A DNA stretch of 64,000 nucleotides from Dipylidium caninum (lineage: Eukaryota; Platyhelminthes; Cestoda; Cyclophyllidea; Dipylidiidae). Position 1 is the first letter of the stretch. The number at the start of each line of letters is the position of its first letter. A program made the translations under genes and the position numbers. Positions 36,501 through 49,300 of this stretch are shown one piece after another. The notes below the pieces were generated by a model. That model did not search any database. It saw only the letters and a program-made list of their open reading frames with translations, and was not told where the DNA came from. The DNA lies in NCBI GenBank assembly GCA_017562135.1, contig QEYB01000150.1, positions 248,001-312,000 of the forward strand, given 5' to 3'.

Positions 36501-39500
36501 AAAATGTCAACAAGTTAAGTGAAGGGGTCCACGTTCAAGCCTCTTCGACTATCTTCGCAATAGCCCAAGCGCCTAGTAACCGGTCAAGCTTACTGGATTT
36601 GACATATTTAGAAATCTTTTAGCTTCTTGGACACTGCTTCTCCTTGAGTCTATGACATTATAAGGTCCCAAGAAAACCACTATTTTAGAACCAAAGAGGG
36701 TAATTTTGGGGCAGTTTTTATTGCATGATATAATTCATGTCAGAATAGACCCATTTTACCTGGTAGATTTAGTAGACTGCTAATTGTATGAATAAGTACC
36801 GATTATACTAATCAAAGCACACTTTAACTTTTAACATGCAAGTGGATCAAGCAAGAGTTCAGTCGAAAATGGAAGTGTATCTTTTGACCTTGAAATGGCC
36901 TACCACGATGACCTCAAGGGACGGAAAGACTGCGAGAAAGTTGATGCGTGCGTTAGATTACTTGGCAATTGGCAAAGTATTTGTTCAGAGATAGACGAGG
37001 GAAGAGAAAGCTGATTGGTGTTGTCACAGCCGTTCCTTCGTGTTCCTCCCAGTTGCCTCTGGCCGCCTCTCAGCACCGATGTTGAAGGGGCCAGCAATAA
37101 CACCGCTCCATATGTAAAAATCAGCCGGGTCTCATGTTCACGTTAAACCTGTCACAAGTGAAAAGTTATTCTGAAAGAAATTAAATAGGCTCTCTTCTTC
37201 ATTATCCTTGGCATCCCTAGCAAGGGTGAGAGGCAATACCTCTTGACGTTAAAGAACTCCAATGTGGCTGTCATTTAAGTCAGTCGAAACGGTAAATCTT
37301 TCTACGTATGGGGAAGGAGAGTTTCATTGCATTTTTAGTTTGATAAATGGAGAGGTAGTTCTACATTTTTACGTTAGTAGTTTTTACTTGATCTCATAGG
37401 TGAACACGGAATGCGAGGCCCAGAGGGTGACGCCGGTGAGCGTGGCGACGTTGGAATGAGCGGACCTAGGGGCGAGCGCGGACCGCAAGGTCCGAAAGGA
37501 CGCTCTGTATTGACTTGTCCGGCTGCTCTGGACGGTGAAAAGGGTGTCGTCGGTCCTCCAGGACCTAGGGGACCTCCTGGTCCTCCGGGCGAACCAGGTT
37601 AGTCATTGGTGGCGGAGACTGTGAGTTGACCATAAGTCCAGCGGAAGAATGGACTATTCGGACAACAGTATCTTAAATAATCCGGGTCAAATGGTAAATT
37701 TTCTTCCTCGCACATTTTCACATTTGCCAGTTCGTTCTATATTTTAATTAGAGTTGACTTGCATCACGAAAGCATGTATAATTGAATTGCACTTATTTGC
37801 AAATTAACCATCGCAAAACTACAGATTGCAATAGTTGCACTGATGTGGAGGCGGGGTCATAGAAACCTCTCCTTTAGGAAATCTTTAAGTACTAAGAAGT
37901 CACCCACAATTTGGCAAAATTTTAGTCTAGATATGATCCTTATTTGAAGTTAAAATTACTCGACCTTGGGAGAAGTTAAGTGATAGAAGAAAGATAATAT
38001 ACCGACCGCCTTGGTGACCTGTCTGATGGGTCAGCCATCTACGCCCAACGTTCTGGAGATGAATTATGGACGGAGGAACACACAGGTAGCCGGTCATTTG
38101 ACTGGTTTTAATAAGATAGACTTTCGAAAAAGAACAAGTGAACTGGTTTTTGGTCACTCGTGTTGTAAAAGGTTTCTCCGAGCAAAAAGGCTTATCCCTT
38201 TTAAATGCTAATATGGCTACCGTTTGTGGAGTTGCCTGTCCATCATCCGTGGCTAAAGGTCACCTTGAAGCACTTGTTGGATCTCTGGAACAAGCTAATT
38301 AGTGGAGTTGGGAAATCACATTTAAGGCAGGCGCTCTACTTCATAATGCTTGTGATAATTACCACGCTAATATTTGCTGATAGAAAACGGAATCTCATGT
38401 TACTGTGTCTGTTTTTCTAGCATCACCGCTTAGTTGGTATTTAGGCTTTCGTTTGGGTTACGAAGAGGACGCCGCTTCTGAAATCTACTGTCTTACCAGT
38501 AATTGGTGGTCACATTAATTCGTCTTAACGAAATCATCAGCGAACCGTCATTTCCATTCTTTCCTTAATTCCAACAATCGAAATAGCACTACTTATGGCC
38601 ACGAAATAAACCTCTTGGGTTCTATTGGCCTATCCATTTGCCTTTTGCTAACGTAGGTCTCGACGGAGCTCCCGGTCCCAAAGGCCAACGGGGCGAACCA
38701 GGCTTGGGGGCACCCGGAGAACGCGGGGACGTGGGCATGGTCGGGGAGCCCGGTAGACCGGGTGAGTCAATACTACTGAAATTGCCTAAGGTGGCAAACA
38801 TCCCGCGCAGGCGGTGGCTCTTGCCAAGCCTTAGGTGGACATACACACGCACATAATCAGGGGCATCGATTTTTCGGGTAACCGCACGGACCCACATTTG
38901 TGATCATTGGTTAGTTCCCGCCTCCCCTGCCCCTGCGCGCGGTGCGCAGGTGAGTGCGCGCGTACGCACGTGTGTCTCTGTGTGCAATATGTTTGAAGAA
39001 ATTGGCATCATGGCAGAACGGAGCAGCACAGTTGGCGCATCTGCCGGCTCCCGCGCGTTCGTGTCTATCGACACAGTCGGGGTGGAGTGACTGGAAGTGA
39101 CAGTAATCAAACACCTGTTTACGTCTGTGTACGCAGTCTCTGCGTTTCATCTTCTTTTCCCATCATGACTCTTCTTTGAAAATGCGGTCTTTTCGATATC
39201 CCACTAACCCTTAACACCTTAACATATGAACCATCTCGGCTGCGACTTGGTGAGTTGGATCCGGCTTTATTGCGTTTGTCATTCCGCCACAGCATGAAAT
39301 TATGTAGTCTTTGTTTATAAATTGGCCTTTTTTCAAATCTATAACCCAACTTTCTTCGGATGGATAATTGTCTCCCGAAATATTCCCATGACCATGTATT
39401 TTTCTGCCTATTGAAGTAAACACCCCCCTAGGACATGAACCTTTAATAGCTCGTAGTCGTAAAATGTCTATGCATTTTGGCTTGCACCGTGCCAAATTCT

Positions 39501-42500
39501 CTTTGCTGCAGACAGTGTCTGTCGCTATCCACTTTGTGAAAAACTTTACTACGTGAATTTTATTGCACTGCCGCACAAATTTGGGCCCAAATTTCCTCAA
39601 GCTTGCGCTATTGTCGTTTAGTGAGGCTATTTTTCATGCACTCCTAGGGTCCCCTGCGGAGGTAATCATAAATCTTATCTAAATAGATGGAATTTATCAT
39701 CAACGCACACAAGGGCAGGGCTACCGCCTTCCCTTAATGCTACCTCACAAAAATTGCTGTACAATGGCTAGAAGAATAGACAAAATTCGCGAGTGATTTG
39801 ACTCCTTCTAATGACGTGATAACTTTTTGACAGGACGTACGGGATGGCGTATTCTTATCGTTTCTTTTGGACTGTGTGAGTTGTGGTTTCTGATTTACAA
39901 TGAAGAACAATTTATCTCACTCTACAAGAGCAACATCTTAAGAGATACGTTGGAATTGTTCTTCCCAACACACACTTTATGAGTGAAATTATTTATAGCA
40001 GTTCACTGAACTTATCTATCATCTCCCCTCTTACTCCACCTTTCTCAAATCGACCTTCGAGCTCGATAACCCACCACTGAAATGGAAAAATCTCACAAAC
40101 CTGATGGGTCCAGGCGGCATGCCAACGCCCTCGTGAATCAAGCGCTGCCTCCTTACTCTTGTTGGGTCTCGACATGGCAGCAAGTGGCAGTTATTTGAAG
40201 TATTTGTTGTTAACACAACTTTTGCGGCCTCAAAAGACAAGTTATAGTTGTTCTTATGTCCTTGTACTAAATTTATGAACAAAGAAAAGGATTCTATTAT
40301 TCTGTGAAGAAATGTTATGTTTTCAGGTTATAACTTTATACTATAGAAGGTAGAACTGCTTCCTTATTCTGTCTTTTTGATTTTTTTCTTTTCATTGCGT
40401 AGGATGAGAGATATTTACGCACATTTCCCAAAGTGGTCTTTGTTTACTCTCCACGGTTGGATTCTAAATATAGAAGCAGAAGAAGCATAAGGAAATCATG
40501 TTTTCGCAGCGCTGAATCCTCCTAAAAGAGACATCACAATGCTGCCAATATGACTCTGCAGTTGGTCCGATGAGGGGACTCCAGGAGAAATAGCTTTTGT
40601 GGATTTTTCGCATTGGTTAAATGCAAAACTTCATCATAAATTTTAATGAACACCTGGTCTTAATTTTCCAGAGGAGAAAAAACTGTTGGAACCAGTTCAA
40701 CTATGCAATTTATTCTACAATAGCTGTGCATCACTTTTTCGTAGTCTAAGATTAGCTTTCGTTTAGTGGCTAAGTTATTCAGTAAATTTGTGTAAAGATG
40801 CTTTTTGTTCCAAGTACACCAGTATAAAATCTCGAGGCGTCTTTGGTGTTGATGTCCATTTTATGTTTTTGGTTTACTCCAGTCATGGTACATATATAAG
40901 TTAAAAAGGTTAAACCTGAACTTGCTCTGTGTAACGCTCCCCTTTCCCCACACAAACAAGTTTATTTTGCAGTCTTTTTGTACACTTCATGACCAATGAG
41001 TTTATATTCGCAATTTTTTAACCAGTATCATACCGTTTCAATCGACTTTCATTTTTACACACCTGGAGAGCCTAAGTTGGTTACTCCGTGACAACCATAA
41101 ACTTGAGCCGGGATTTGTTTGCTTTTCCCGGTTAATTAACACCGCGAATCATGGAGGGTCTTCACTGGCCCATCGGCCACCGTTCAAAAGTCAAGTTAGG
41201 CCTGAAAAATGGAGGAAAACTTGGAGTAGCCGTGACTCGTAAAGATCTGATGTCCTGTGCCGTCCCGATTCTTCCTTGAAGTCCTAATTGATCATATTCT
41301 GTCGTCTTTGGTTTGCTGTTAACAACTAGGATAACCGAGGTTTATGGAATTTATTATGAAAATCTCACTTGATTAGCTGTACGGAGAGAGAAAAATGGGT
41401 AAACGATAGAGTTATCACCATGTCGTCATGAAAACAAAATTTTAAAGGGAGCTTCCACGACACCTGACAGATTAATAGTGGTGGATGGACTGTGTTGATT
41501 ACGTGGCCTTGTCCGTGGAATCCAGATGCAGTAATGTGTAGTCGCCTGAATGCGATCGCGTCAATAACATTGGCGGTAAATGCAGGCGACTACTATTGAA
41601 AATATTAGAAAATCAAGACGGTACTAAGGCTGATCGTGAGGGTGCTGATACTTTGAGGTAATACGACTTTACACACTGCCATATATTTTACGTACAGGTG
41701 AAGCGGGTGACGATGGAGATCAGGGTGAGCCCGCGGAGCCCCCAGAAAGTGGTGAACCAGGGGATGAAGGTCTTCCAGGCGAAGTAGGCGAAGAAGGAGA
41801 GCCAGGAGTTTCCGGCAAGGATGGTGAACGTGGAATTAAAGGTGAAAAAGGCCTGCCAGGGATGGACGGAGCTCAAGGTCATGCTGGTGAAGATGGCGCC
41901 CCTGGGCCTGACGGTGAAGAAGGCGAGTTCGGGGATAGTGGTGAAAGAGGTGAAGAGGGGCCTAAGGGTCCAACTGGCCCAGAAGGACCTGTAGGTCCGA
42001 AAGGCCCAAAGGGGAACGCTGGATATGCAGCTGATGGTGAAACCGGCGACGACGGTGATGTTGGAGAACCTGGAGAGATAGGCGAAACAGGAGAAATGGG
42101 TCCTTTGGGCTTAGAAGGCCCGGCTGGAGACAGAGGAGAGAAAGGGCAAGCAGGAGTGGAAGAAGGGCCTCGTGGACCCCCAGGCGATCAGGGTGAGATG
42201 GGTGATGTGGGAGAAGAGGGCGAGCAAGGTGAGACAGGACCGCCTGGTGAAATGGGGCCTCCTGGTCCGGTTGGACCACCGGGGCCTACAAACTACTCCA
42301 ATGTATTGTTCGCCCGACACTTCCAGTCTGATGAAGGACCGTTCGAATGCCCATTAGGAACACAGTTTGTGTATGAAGGTTACAGTTATCTTATGGGTGG
42401 TGGCGTGGACTATTTACACAGTATGGACCTCGGGACCGCGAGCTCGTGCTTGAGGCGGTTCAACACGCATCCGATGACTGTCTGCGAGAGCGGTAGTGCT

Positions 42501-43063
42501 TGTCACATAAACATGCGTCACGAGCGCTCCTATTGGTTGGCCACATTGAAACCGAGATCTGAGGAGCCTCTGCCAATTGAAGAATTAGATGGACGCATTT
42601 CTCGATGCGTAGTGTGTGAGGCTCCCACATATGTCTTCGCCTTCCACAGCCAAGTCGGAACGCTAACTCCATGCCCGAATACATGGACCGAACTCTGGAC
42701 GGGTGTTAGTCTCCTACTAGTAAGCTCCTCATTCCTGTTTCAAGTGCGACAATTTCTTTCAAATCTCTAATTTATACACTGTTATCTTTGTAGCATACAT
42801 CAGGTTCCTTCGGCGGTGGACAACCGTTGTCATCACCGGGAAGTTGTCTGGAACACTTCCGATATTCTCCGGTTATTGAGTGCAACAATAATGCAGGAAC
42901 TTGCCATTACTGGAGTGACGCAAAAGTCTATTACCTCCGGTCCATCCCAGAGGATACGAAGGAGCAATTCTCCAAGCCCCTCGGTTTGACCTTGAAGGCT
43001 GGAGCTGGTCCTACGGTAGACAGTGTTAGCAAATGTCGGGTGTGCATGAAGATGCCAGTCTAG
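27475..43063 (+). CDS. Collagen IV alpha chain B, acidic
   Basis: Complete from the 7S start to the stop, 1,747 residues plus an unresolved signal exon. Exons: 27475-27549, 28140-28274, 28315-28359, 28401-28463, 28502-28624, 28886-28921, 28997-29059, 29739-29924, 30418-30534, 30617-30661, 30740-30859, 30941-31154, 31723-31863, 32199-32342, 32521-32705, 32783-32980, 33043-33259, 33753-34028, 34107-34232, 34313-34795, 34863-35170, 35250-35490, 35951-36058, 37400-37597, 38657-38761, 41698-42719, 42794-43063. No frameshift was found. The start of exon 30941 could instead be 30976, which would drop a Cys-containing interruption. The donor after 31863 appears to be GC (gcaagt). From about 33753 onward Glu and Asp greatly outnumber Lys and Arg. 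It should join trimers with chains A and/or C in basement membranes. Confidence 0.88.
36059..37399 (+). other. Large intron of gene B, 1.3 kb
   Basis: Phase-1 intron between two Gly-X-Y exons. I see no nested gene or repeat family. Exon phases and total chain length (close to chains A and C) argue against a missed exon. Confidence 0.6.
38762..41697 (+). other. Largest intron of gene B, 2.9 kb
   Basis: Phase-1 intron directly before the 1,022-nt exon that carries the end of the helix and the first NC1 half. It holds only short unconvincing frames (for example minus 39211-39600). No tRNA, transposase or nested exon was recognised. Confidence 0.55.
42291..43063 (+). other. NC1 domain of collagen IV chain B
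   Basis: After GPPGP the protein reads [12 protein letters not shown], then [40 protein letters not shown] and ends [10 protein letters not shown]. Twelve Cys are present. The second half has LTLKAGAG with Lys at 42995-42997, matching the vertebrate sulfilimine lysine motif (TLKAG). The first half lacks the usual Met cluster (it reads [11 protein letters not shown]). A single phase-0 intron (42720-42793) precedes the second SPGSC block. Confidence 0.88.
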
Positions 43064-43385
43064 GAGTTTTCAAGGGATATCTTTCGCAATGCGAGGGCAA
43101 ATAAGGAAATCGGCGATTTCAACAACTGCAAGCGTACCAACAATTAGGCTTTTTTGGTTTATACCCTCCATTCTCCACCTTTCCACTAACGACAAAAGAC
43201 ACTGTTTTTCCTATCCCTCACCCTCCTTCCTTTCCCCTTTCTTCAATTTCCACCGCTCTGTCAGTTTTGAAAGCTCTGCTTAGAAATGCAAGAAATAATC
43301 GTATTTAAAAGTGCATTCTTTAACCGTCTATAACAATGACGGATGGCAAAATTTTGCGCCTTCTCCTTTTAGTGACGCCATTTGC
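43064..43385 (+). promoter_or_regulatory. Short B-C intergenic gap with trans-splice-like acceptors
   Basis: This 322-bp gap holds the 3' UTR of gene B and the start of gene C. I see no AATAAA, only AATAAG at 43100-43105. A long pyrimidine tract (about 43205-43260) ends in CAG at 43262-43264. A second acceptor, cttctccttttAG, ends at 43371-43372, only 13 nt before the collagen start codon. Using the second would remove an out-of-frame ATG at 43336-43338. The arrangement is what spliced-leader trans-splicing of a B-C operon would look like. Confidence 0.45.
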
Positions 43386-46300
43386 ATGCTGGCCGGACTT
43401 TTTCCTGGAAAAACCTGGCCAGCAAGCCAATTTTGGGGAAGGTTAGTTATATCATTTCCTCTCTTACACGTATCCATTACACTACAGTTTTAGAGGGATA
43501 ACTGGTTTCGGCGTCTGTGCGTTAATATGTCTGGTTGTGGTTACTCTAATGTCTTCAACGGCATCGGTATGTCCGATTTTGAACTCGCGATCTCACCCAA
43601 CCGCCCTTCCCCATCTAGGGATTCTCCCCAAGTCGAGAATGCAACATCGAGTGTTATTACGATAAGTGTCGCTGTATAGCTCCTCAAGGCCCGATGGTGA
43701 GTTAAAATGACGGTGTATAAATGTTATTAGGGTCCGCCTGGAGCTCGAGGTCCCCCAGGGGTTACCGGCCCAAAAGGTTATCCAGGAGAGTTGGGTCCTA
43801 TAGGTCCCAAAGGCCAAAGAGGACTTCCGGGAGTCAATGGGATTCCCGGAGAACCGGGTGAACGAGTGAGTGGATTTTGTGCGACCTCTATGCTTCTTTC
43901 TATCTTCGCTGCTAATCTCCGCTGGTGCATTTTAGGGCCCTCCTGGTGATTTTGGTCCCCCCGGACGACACGGAGAGCATGGAGACGATGGTGAAATCGG
44001 TGATCCGGGAGAAAAAGGAATTCCTGGATGCGACGGTCCCCCGGTAAGAGGAACACATCAACTTCATGGGGTGCTCCAGAGGGATGCGTGAGCAGTAAGG
44101 CCTTATCTTTGCTCCTATTAGGGTGACCCCGGTCCACCTGGCTTGCCTGGACGTCCTGGAGTCGACGGTCCTCCCGGTTTCCCCGGTGATCAGGGTGAGA
44201 GAGGCGAACCTGGCGACTTTGGAAGCGGACCTCAGGGACCTCCTGTGAGCCATTTGTTTCCATTTTCCCGAAGATTCTTAGTATTGACTTTTCCCATGAC
44301 GTTGAAAGTAATATGTCTTTATTTAAAAAGGGATTTAGTCTCTCCTTGTGCTCATCTACCCTACATTTGCCGCAATATTTATCGTTCTTATTACTTCAGG
44401 GTGAGAAAGGTGATCGTGGAGAGACTGGAGTTGCTGTAAGTATTAAAATCCCGCATCTTATAAAAATCGCCTCTTCAGAAAACTCGTTTGGAGAAGTTTT
44501 TTACATTCTTTTAGGGAGAAAAAGGTCGTCCTGGTGCTCCTGGACCCGTCGGACAAATGGGACCTGTTGGCGACCGGGTGAGGATATTCTTCTCAATTCC
44601 AGCTAATCACTCGCTCAAATCAAGCATCTACCCGTTGATTTGGTGAATTTTAAAAGGACGGTCCCCAAAAATTTACTTACGTTTTGGTAACAATAAAAAA
44701 ACATCAGAAATGAATTATATCAAAGGGCTCTGTCTACGATTTCGCACAGTCTACAGGTTTATTGCCCTGACTGGGCAGGGTGTAGTTTCCTTCTACTCTA
44801 AACTGCGAGAGTGCCATGTTTTTTCTCCAAATAGATAACTAAATAGAAAGTGTTCTCACCTTCCTCACTCACGTCTTCTGTTAGAATTCACGCTCACGCA
44901 ATGAGTACTTAAGTCGAATAGATGGTCTATTTGAACCTTAATTTAAACATATTATGTAAAATTCAGTCGATAAAAGTACGGGTGTATGATTTATACATAG
45001 ATAGTTAATTCTGAAAGGCTGGATATTTTTTAACAGGGTCCCGATGGACCGATCGGACTGCCAGGTCCGCCTGGTGACCCCGGCGACCCGATAGTGGATA
45101 GTGTGCCGATAAAGGGTGAACGAGGTCCTCCCGGCGACCCTGGTGACCCCGGTACTGATTGCGAGACCTCCACCCTTCTGCCTCCACCGATAGACACTCA
45201 AGGACCTGCAGGAGATCGGGTAAGTTCTGATGCATTCGTCGATTTTAAGATGAAAGAAAGGACTTCACATATTTCTTCCCCCCTTTTAGGGCGAACCGGG
45301 TCAAATGGGTTTTCCGGGAGCTAAAGGCGAACCTGGAGATAGGGTAAGTTCGAAGTACTTCGAGATAGCTTATTAGTCAATTGGAAATTCTCTATTCTAC
45401 CTCCTTCTCACTTAGGGTGCTGCTGGACCAATGGGAGAACGTGGTCCAAGGGTCAACCTGGGGTTCCAGGACCTCCAGTAAGTTTAGATTATTTAATTTA
45501 TCCCGATTTTTTGAAGTGGCGGTTACTGGCACTTCGGAATTTTTATGGCTTATAGGGTCCCAAAGGTGAAAAGGGCCGACAGGGAGTTACTGGAGCTAAG
45601 GTATGTGACACTCCTTAATCTTAAAAAGCATACGACGGTTATTGGTTTTTGGCAAAATCATTGTGGAATTATAGGGTTCTCGTGGACGTGATGGTCTAAT
45701 AGGTCCGAGAGGTGCTCCTGGTCCCAAGGGTCTTCCTGGTGAACCTGGTGAAGATGGTCTCCGCGGTCCGCCTGGTGAACCAGGGCCCCCTGGAGTGAGT
45801 GTTGTGCTTGTATATCTTTTGCACGACAGTTTAATCATATTTGGATTTGATTTTTCAAGGTGACTTAATTCCAATGTCATTTTCTAACTCACTTTATTCG
45901 TACGCTAAGTAGGTAACGAACAAATTTATCTCCTCTTCACATTAAAATAGCTCCGGCCACCTTCTTCTTTTTTTAGACAATTTCATTTGAGCTTATTTAA
46001 CTCATGGAACATTTATTTTCATGAGCGTACTATGTTTCGGAGGTACTTTTCTTGGTAACCCAAAGCGGTGTCTACCTTAAAATCATCTTGAAATCGGCTA
46101 TTAGCCTGCCCTGAATATTCAAACAGTATTCTCTAATTTCCGCAACACCATTGGAAATAGACTGTTGCTGTAGTCTCCCACTAACAAATCTTTAGCACCA
46201 TCGTGAAGCTCATAAAAAGATTGCATTGACGAAGATTTTAACGACCACAGTGCGTCCGGAATGATACGATTCCTGAGGAATTTGCGGTGGAACAAATCTC

Positions 46301-49300
46301 TCCATTTTCAGGGTGACAGTATTTGCACAGGCATTCTACCAGGCCGGCGGGGAGAACGTGGTCCTCCTGGTGAACAAGGTCCACGAGGCCCTCCCGGTCG
46401 TGAAGGTCCACGTGGCGATGTCGGTCAGAAGGGTTTCAGAGGACCTGCAGGGCTGGTGGGTGACACAGGACCCGACTGTCCAGTCGGCCCTCCCGGCATA
46501 CGCGGTCCTAAGGGTGATCCCGGTCCGCCTGGAGTGGATGGCCCCAAAGGTTATCAGGGTCCCCCAGGAGAGGAAGGTCTCCAAGGTGATCCTGGTGAAC
46601 CGGGAAGAGGTATCCGTGGTCCTCCTGGCGAACCTGGCGAAGCAGGTCCTGATGGTCCCAAAGGTGATTTGAAGTTTCTTAGAGGATTGCATGGTTCAAT
46701 GGGATCCCCAAAACATTACTGTTGCATTTTCTAAGGTCTTCGTGGCCCGAAGGGTGTTAAAGGCCCACGTGGGCCCCCGGGGAATAAGGGAACCGGACGG
46801 CCTGGACCTCCAGGTGACAAGGGCGAGAAAGGTTTACCAGGTCTTGATGGGAAACCCGGAAAACCAGGTCCCAAGGGTGAACAAGGTGACCCTCATTTAC
46901 TGGAAGGAGAATATGTTCCTAACCTACATATGTGACTCATCTCAACTGCTCTTCAATTTGGTCAAAGGTCCCCCTGGCGAACCTTGCAACGTCTGCAAAC
47001 CGGGTCACCCTGGACCCCGCGGTGAGAAGGGTGAGCCCGGCTACCCAGGGGCCCCAGGTCAGCGTGGACGAGACGGACCACCCGGGGAGCGTGGCGAACC
47101 CGGATCTGTTGGAAACCCTGGCCCCCAGGGACCTCGTGGACTTGAGGTGAGCGTCACCTTAGCTCAATTTCATCGCATCAATTCCCCTTTCAATAAGTTT
47201 TCAAACAATTATCTTTGTTTAGGGTGATCCTGGCGAGCGTGGCCTGATGGGACCGAAGGGTATGAAAGGTATACCTGGAGCCTCGCGAGTTGACTACGTT
47301 GACACTATAAAGGGTGAAAAAGGTTACCCCGGTGAGCCTGGACCTGATGGCGAGAAAGGATTTCAAGGCCCTCCAGGTGAACGTGGTCCCCCTGGTGAAC
47401 CGGGACTTGTGGGAGAACCTGTATGTCATTGACACCACGTCCACTCTCCATTTCCCTAAATCAGTCTGTCTTGATCCTTGTGTACCGCGTGTTTTGATGT
47501 TCAAGGGCGAGCAAGGTGAGGCTGGTCCCCCTGGAAGCCCCGGTCAGAAGGGACGGCGTGGTGACAGAGGCCCTAAAGGTCGCCCTGCTGGCATGATCGT
47601 TGGCATTAAAGGCGAAAAGGGCAGACCCGGAATGGCGGGGCGGCCCGGACCCCCAGGAGATGTCGGTGACCCAGGAAATTGCACTGTTATAGTTCAGAGA
47701 GGGGAAAACATGACTAGTGAGCTGAATATAGTTGTAAATTCGAAAAGAAACGTTTGCGCAAAATCGGTAACGTCCTCTTCTCCGCACAGCCGAACGTGGA
47801 GAAATGGGTCCAAAAGGTGAACGTGGTGAACGGGGTGTTCCTGGAGAGCCTGGCAAACAGGGCATTCAGGGGCCGCCCGGAGAGGATGGAAGGCGCGGAA
47901 ATAAGGGCCAACCCGGTTCTCCCGGCCTCGCGGGCCCTAAAGGACCTAGGGGACCACCTGGTTTGTTTGGTTTATTTTATTTCCTTTGAGATTTATCAAA
48001 ATCGTCAGCTTAAAAATTAATTCGATTCTAGGCGATGTTGGCGAGCAAGGAGAACCTGGACCGGAAGGCCGACGTGGATTACCCGGACCACCAGGACCAA
48101 AAGGAAAACCTGGTCCTCCCGGAGATGTCGGACCTAGAGGTGAGGCTGTAGGAGGGAGAGAGGACAATTCATGACATTTAAGGTGTAAGCAGTGTATGAT
48201 ATTCTGGTGTTCTCTACAGGTCCCAAGGGCTTTAAAGGTCCGCCTGGCAGACCAGGAATTGGAATTAAGGGTGCTGAGGGGCCCCCAGGTTTTGATGGAC
48301 CTAAGGGTGATCCTGGAGAACCTGGCATAATGGGACCACCGGGTGCAGTTGGCGAACCGGGTGAGTCTACATTTCTCTAATCTTTTTCTAATCTCACCAA
48401 AATTTATAGTAGCTTTTCATCATTTCAAAAAACTCGGAATCATCGTCGCCGTTGTCTCAATATCAAATTAACTTTACTAAGTTAAGCTCGACAGTATTTT
48501 CTGTTAGGTTTTCCTTAGTCACTTAACTATGAGACTCAATGAGACTCGACCCGTCTAGACCTCGCCGATCTTTCTTTACGAGTCCGTCAGCCACTTATTC
48601 GTCCATTCAGAAATGACTGTAACGCATTGTACACAGACGTTTTTATTCACTACGAACTGAACACCTTCATGGTCAACATTGATTTGGACGGAGGGTGAAA
48701 TGAACACCCTCGGATATGTACAAACACCCATCAACGTAATTCATTGAGGGAATATGATGGAATAAATCTATTTCCCACTTTGAAGACTAGGTACCACCTC
48801 ACTTTCATTAATCTTCCCAGACAATTAAATACGTGGTAACTTCTAATGTGAAGCCTTAACATTACCGATAGTCCCTTAAACGTGATCGAGTATTTTAACA
48901 CAAACGTCCCTTGCTTCCTCATCAACATATTTCTTCATCATTCTCCCACAAGGCGATCTTGGAGAACCTGGACTGCCGGGCATTCCCGGCTCCGTGGGAC
49001 CCAAGGGTGATAGAGGCGAGCCCGGGCCCAGCGGCGGACAAGGCATTCCGGGACCACGCGGTGATCCCGGGGATCCTGGACCTGTTGGTAAGCCGTCCCC
49101 TTTCTTGCCTTAACCTCAATAATTCCGCAGAATGGACCGCAGACATGTGTTTGTGTTACTAGAAATACTACTTTTTTAAAACTAAATTGTTGTTGGATAC
49201 TTGGGAGAATGCTGATAAGGCTTTTTGCGGGCTGGGCGCAAGTTCGGGGATGGAAAGACTATTTCAACGGAACGAAGAAACAAAATCGTAGACTTCACAT

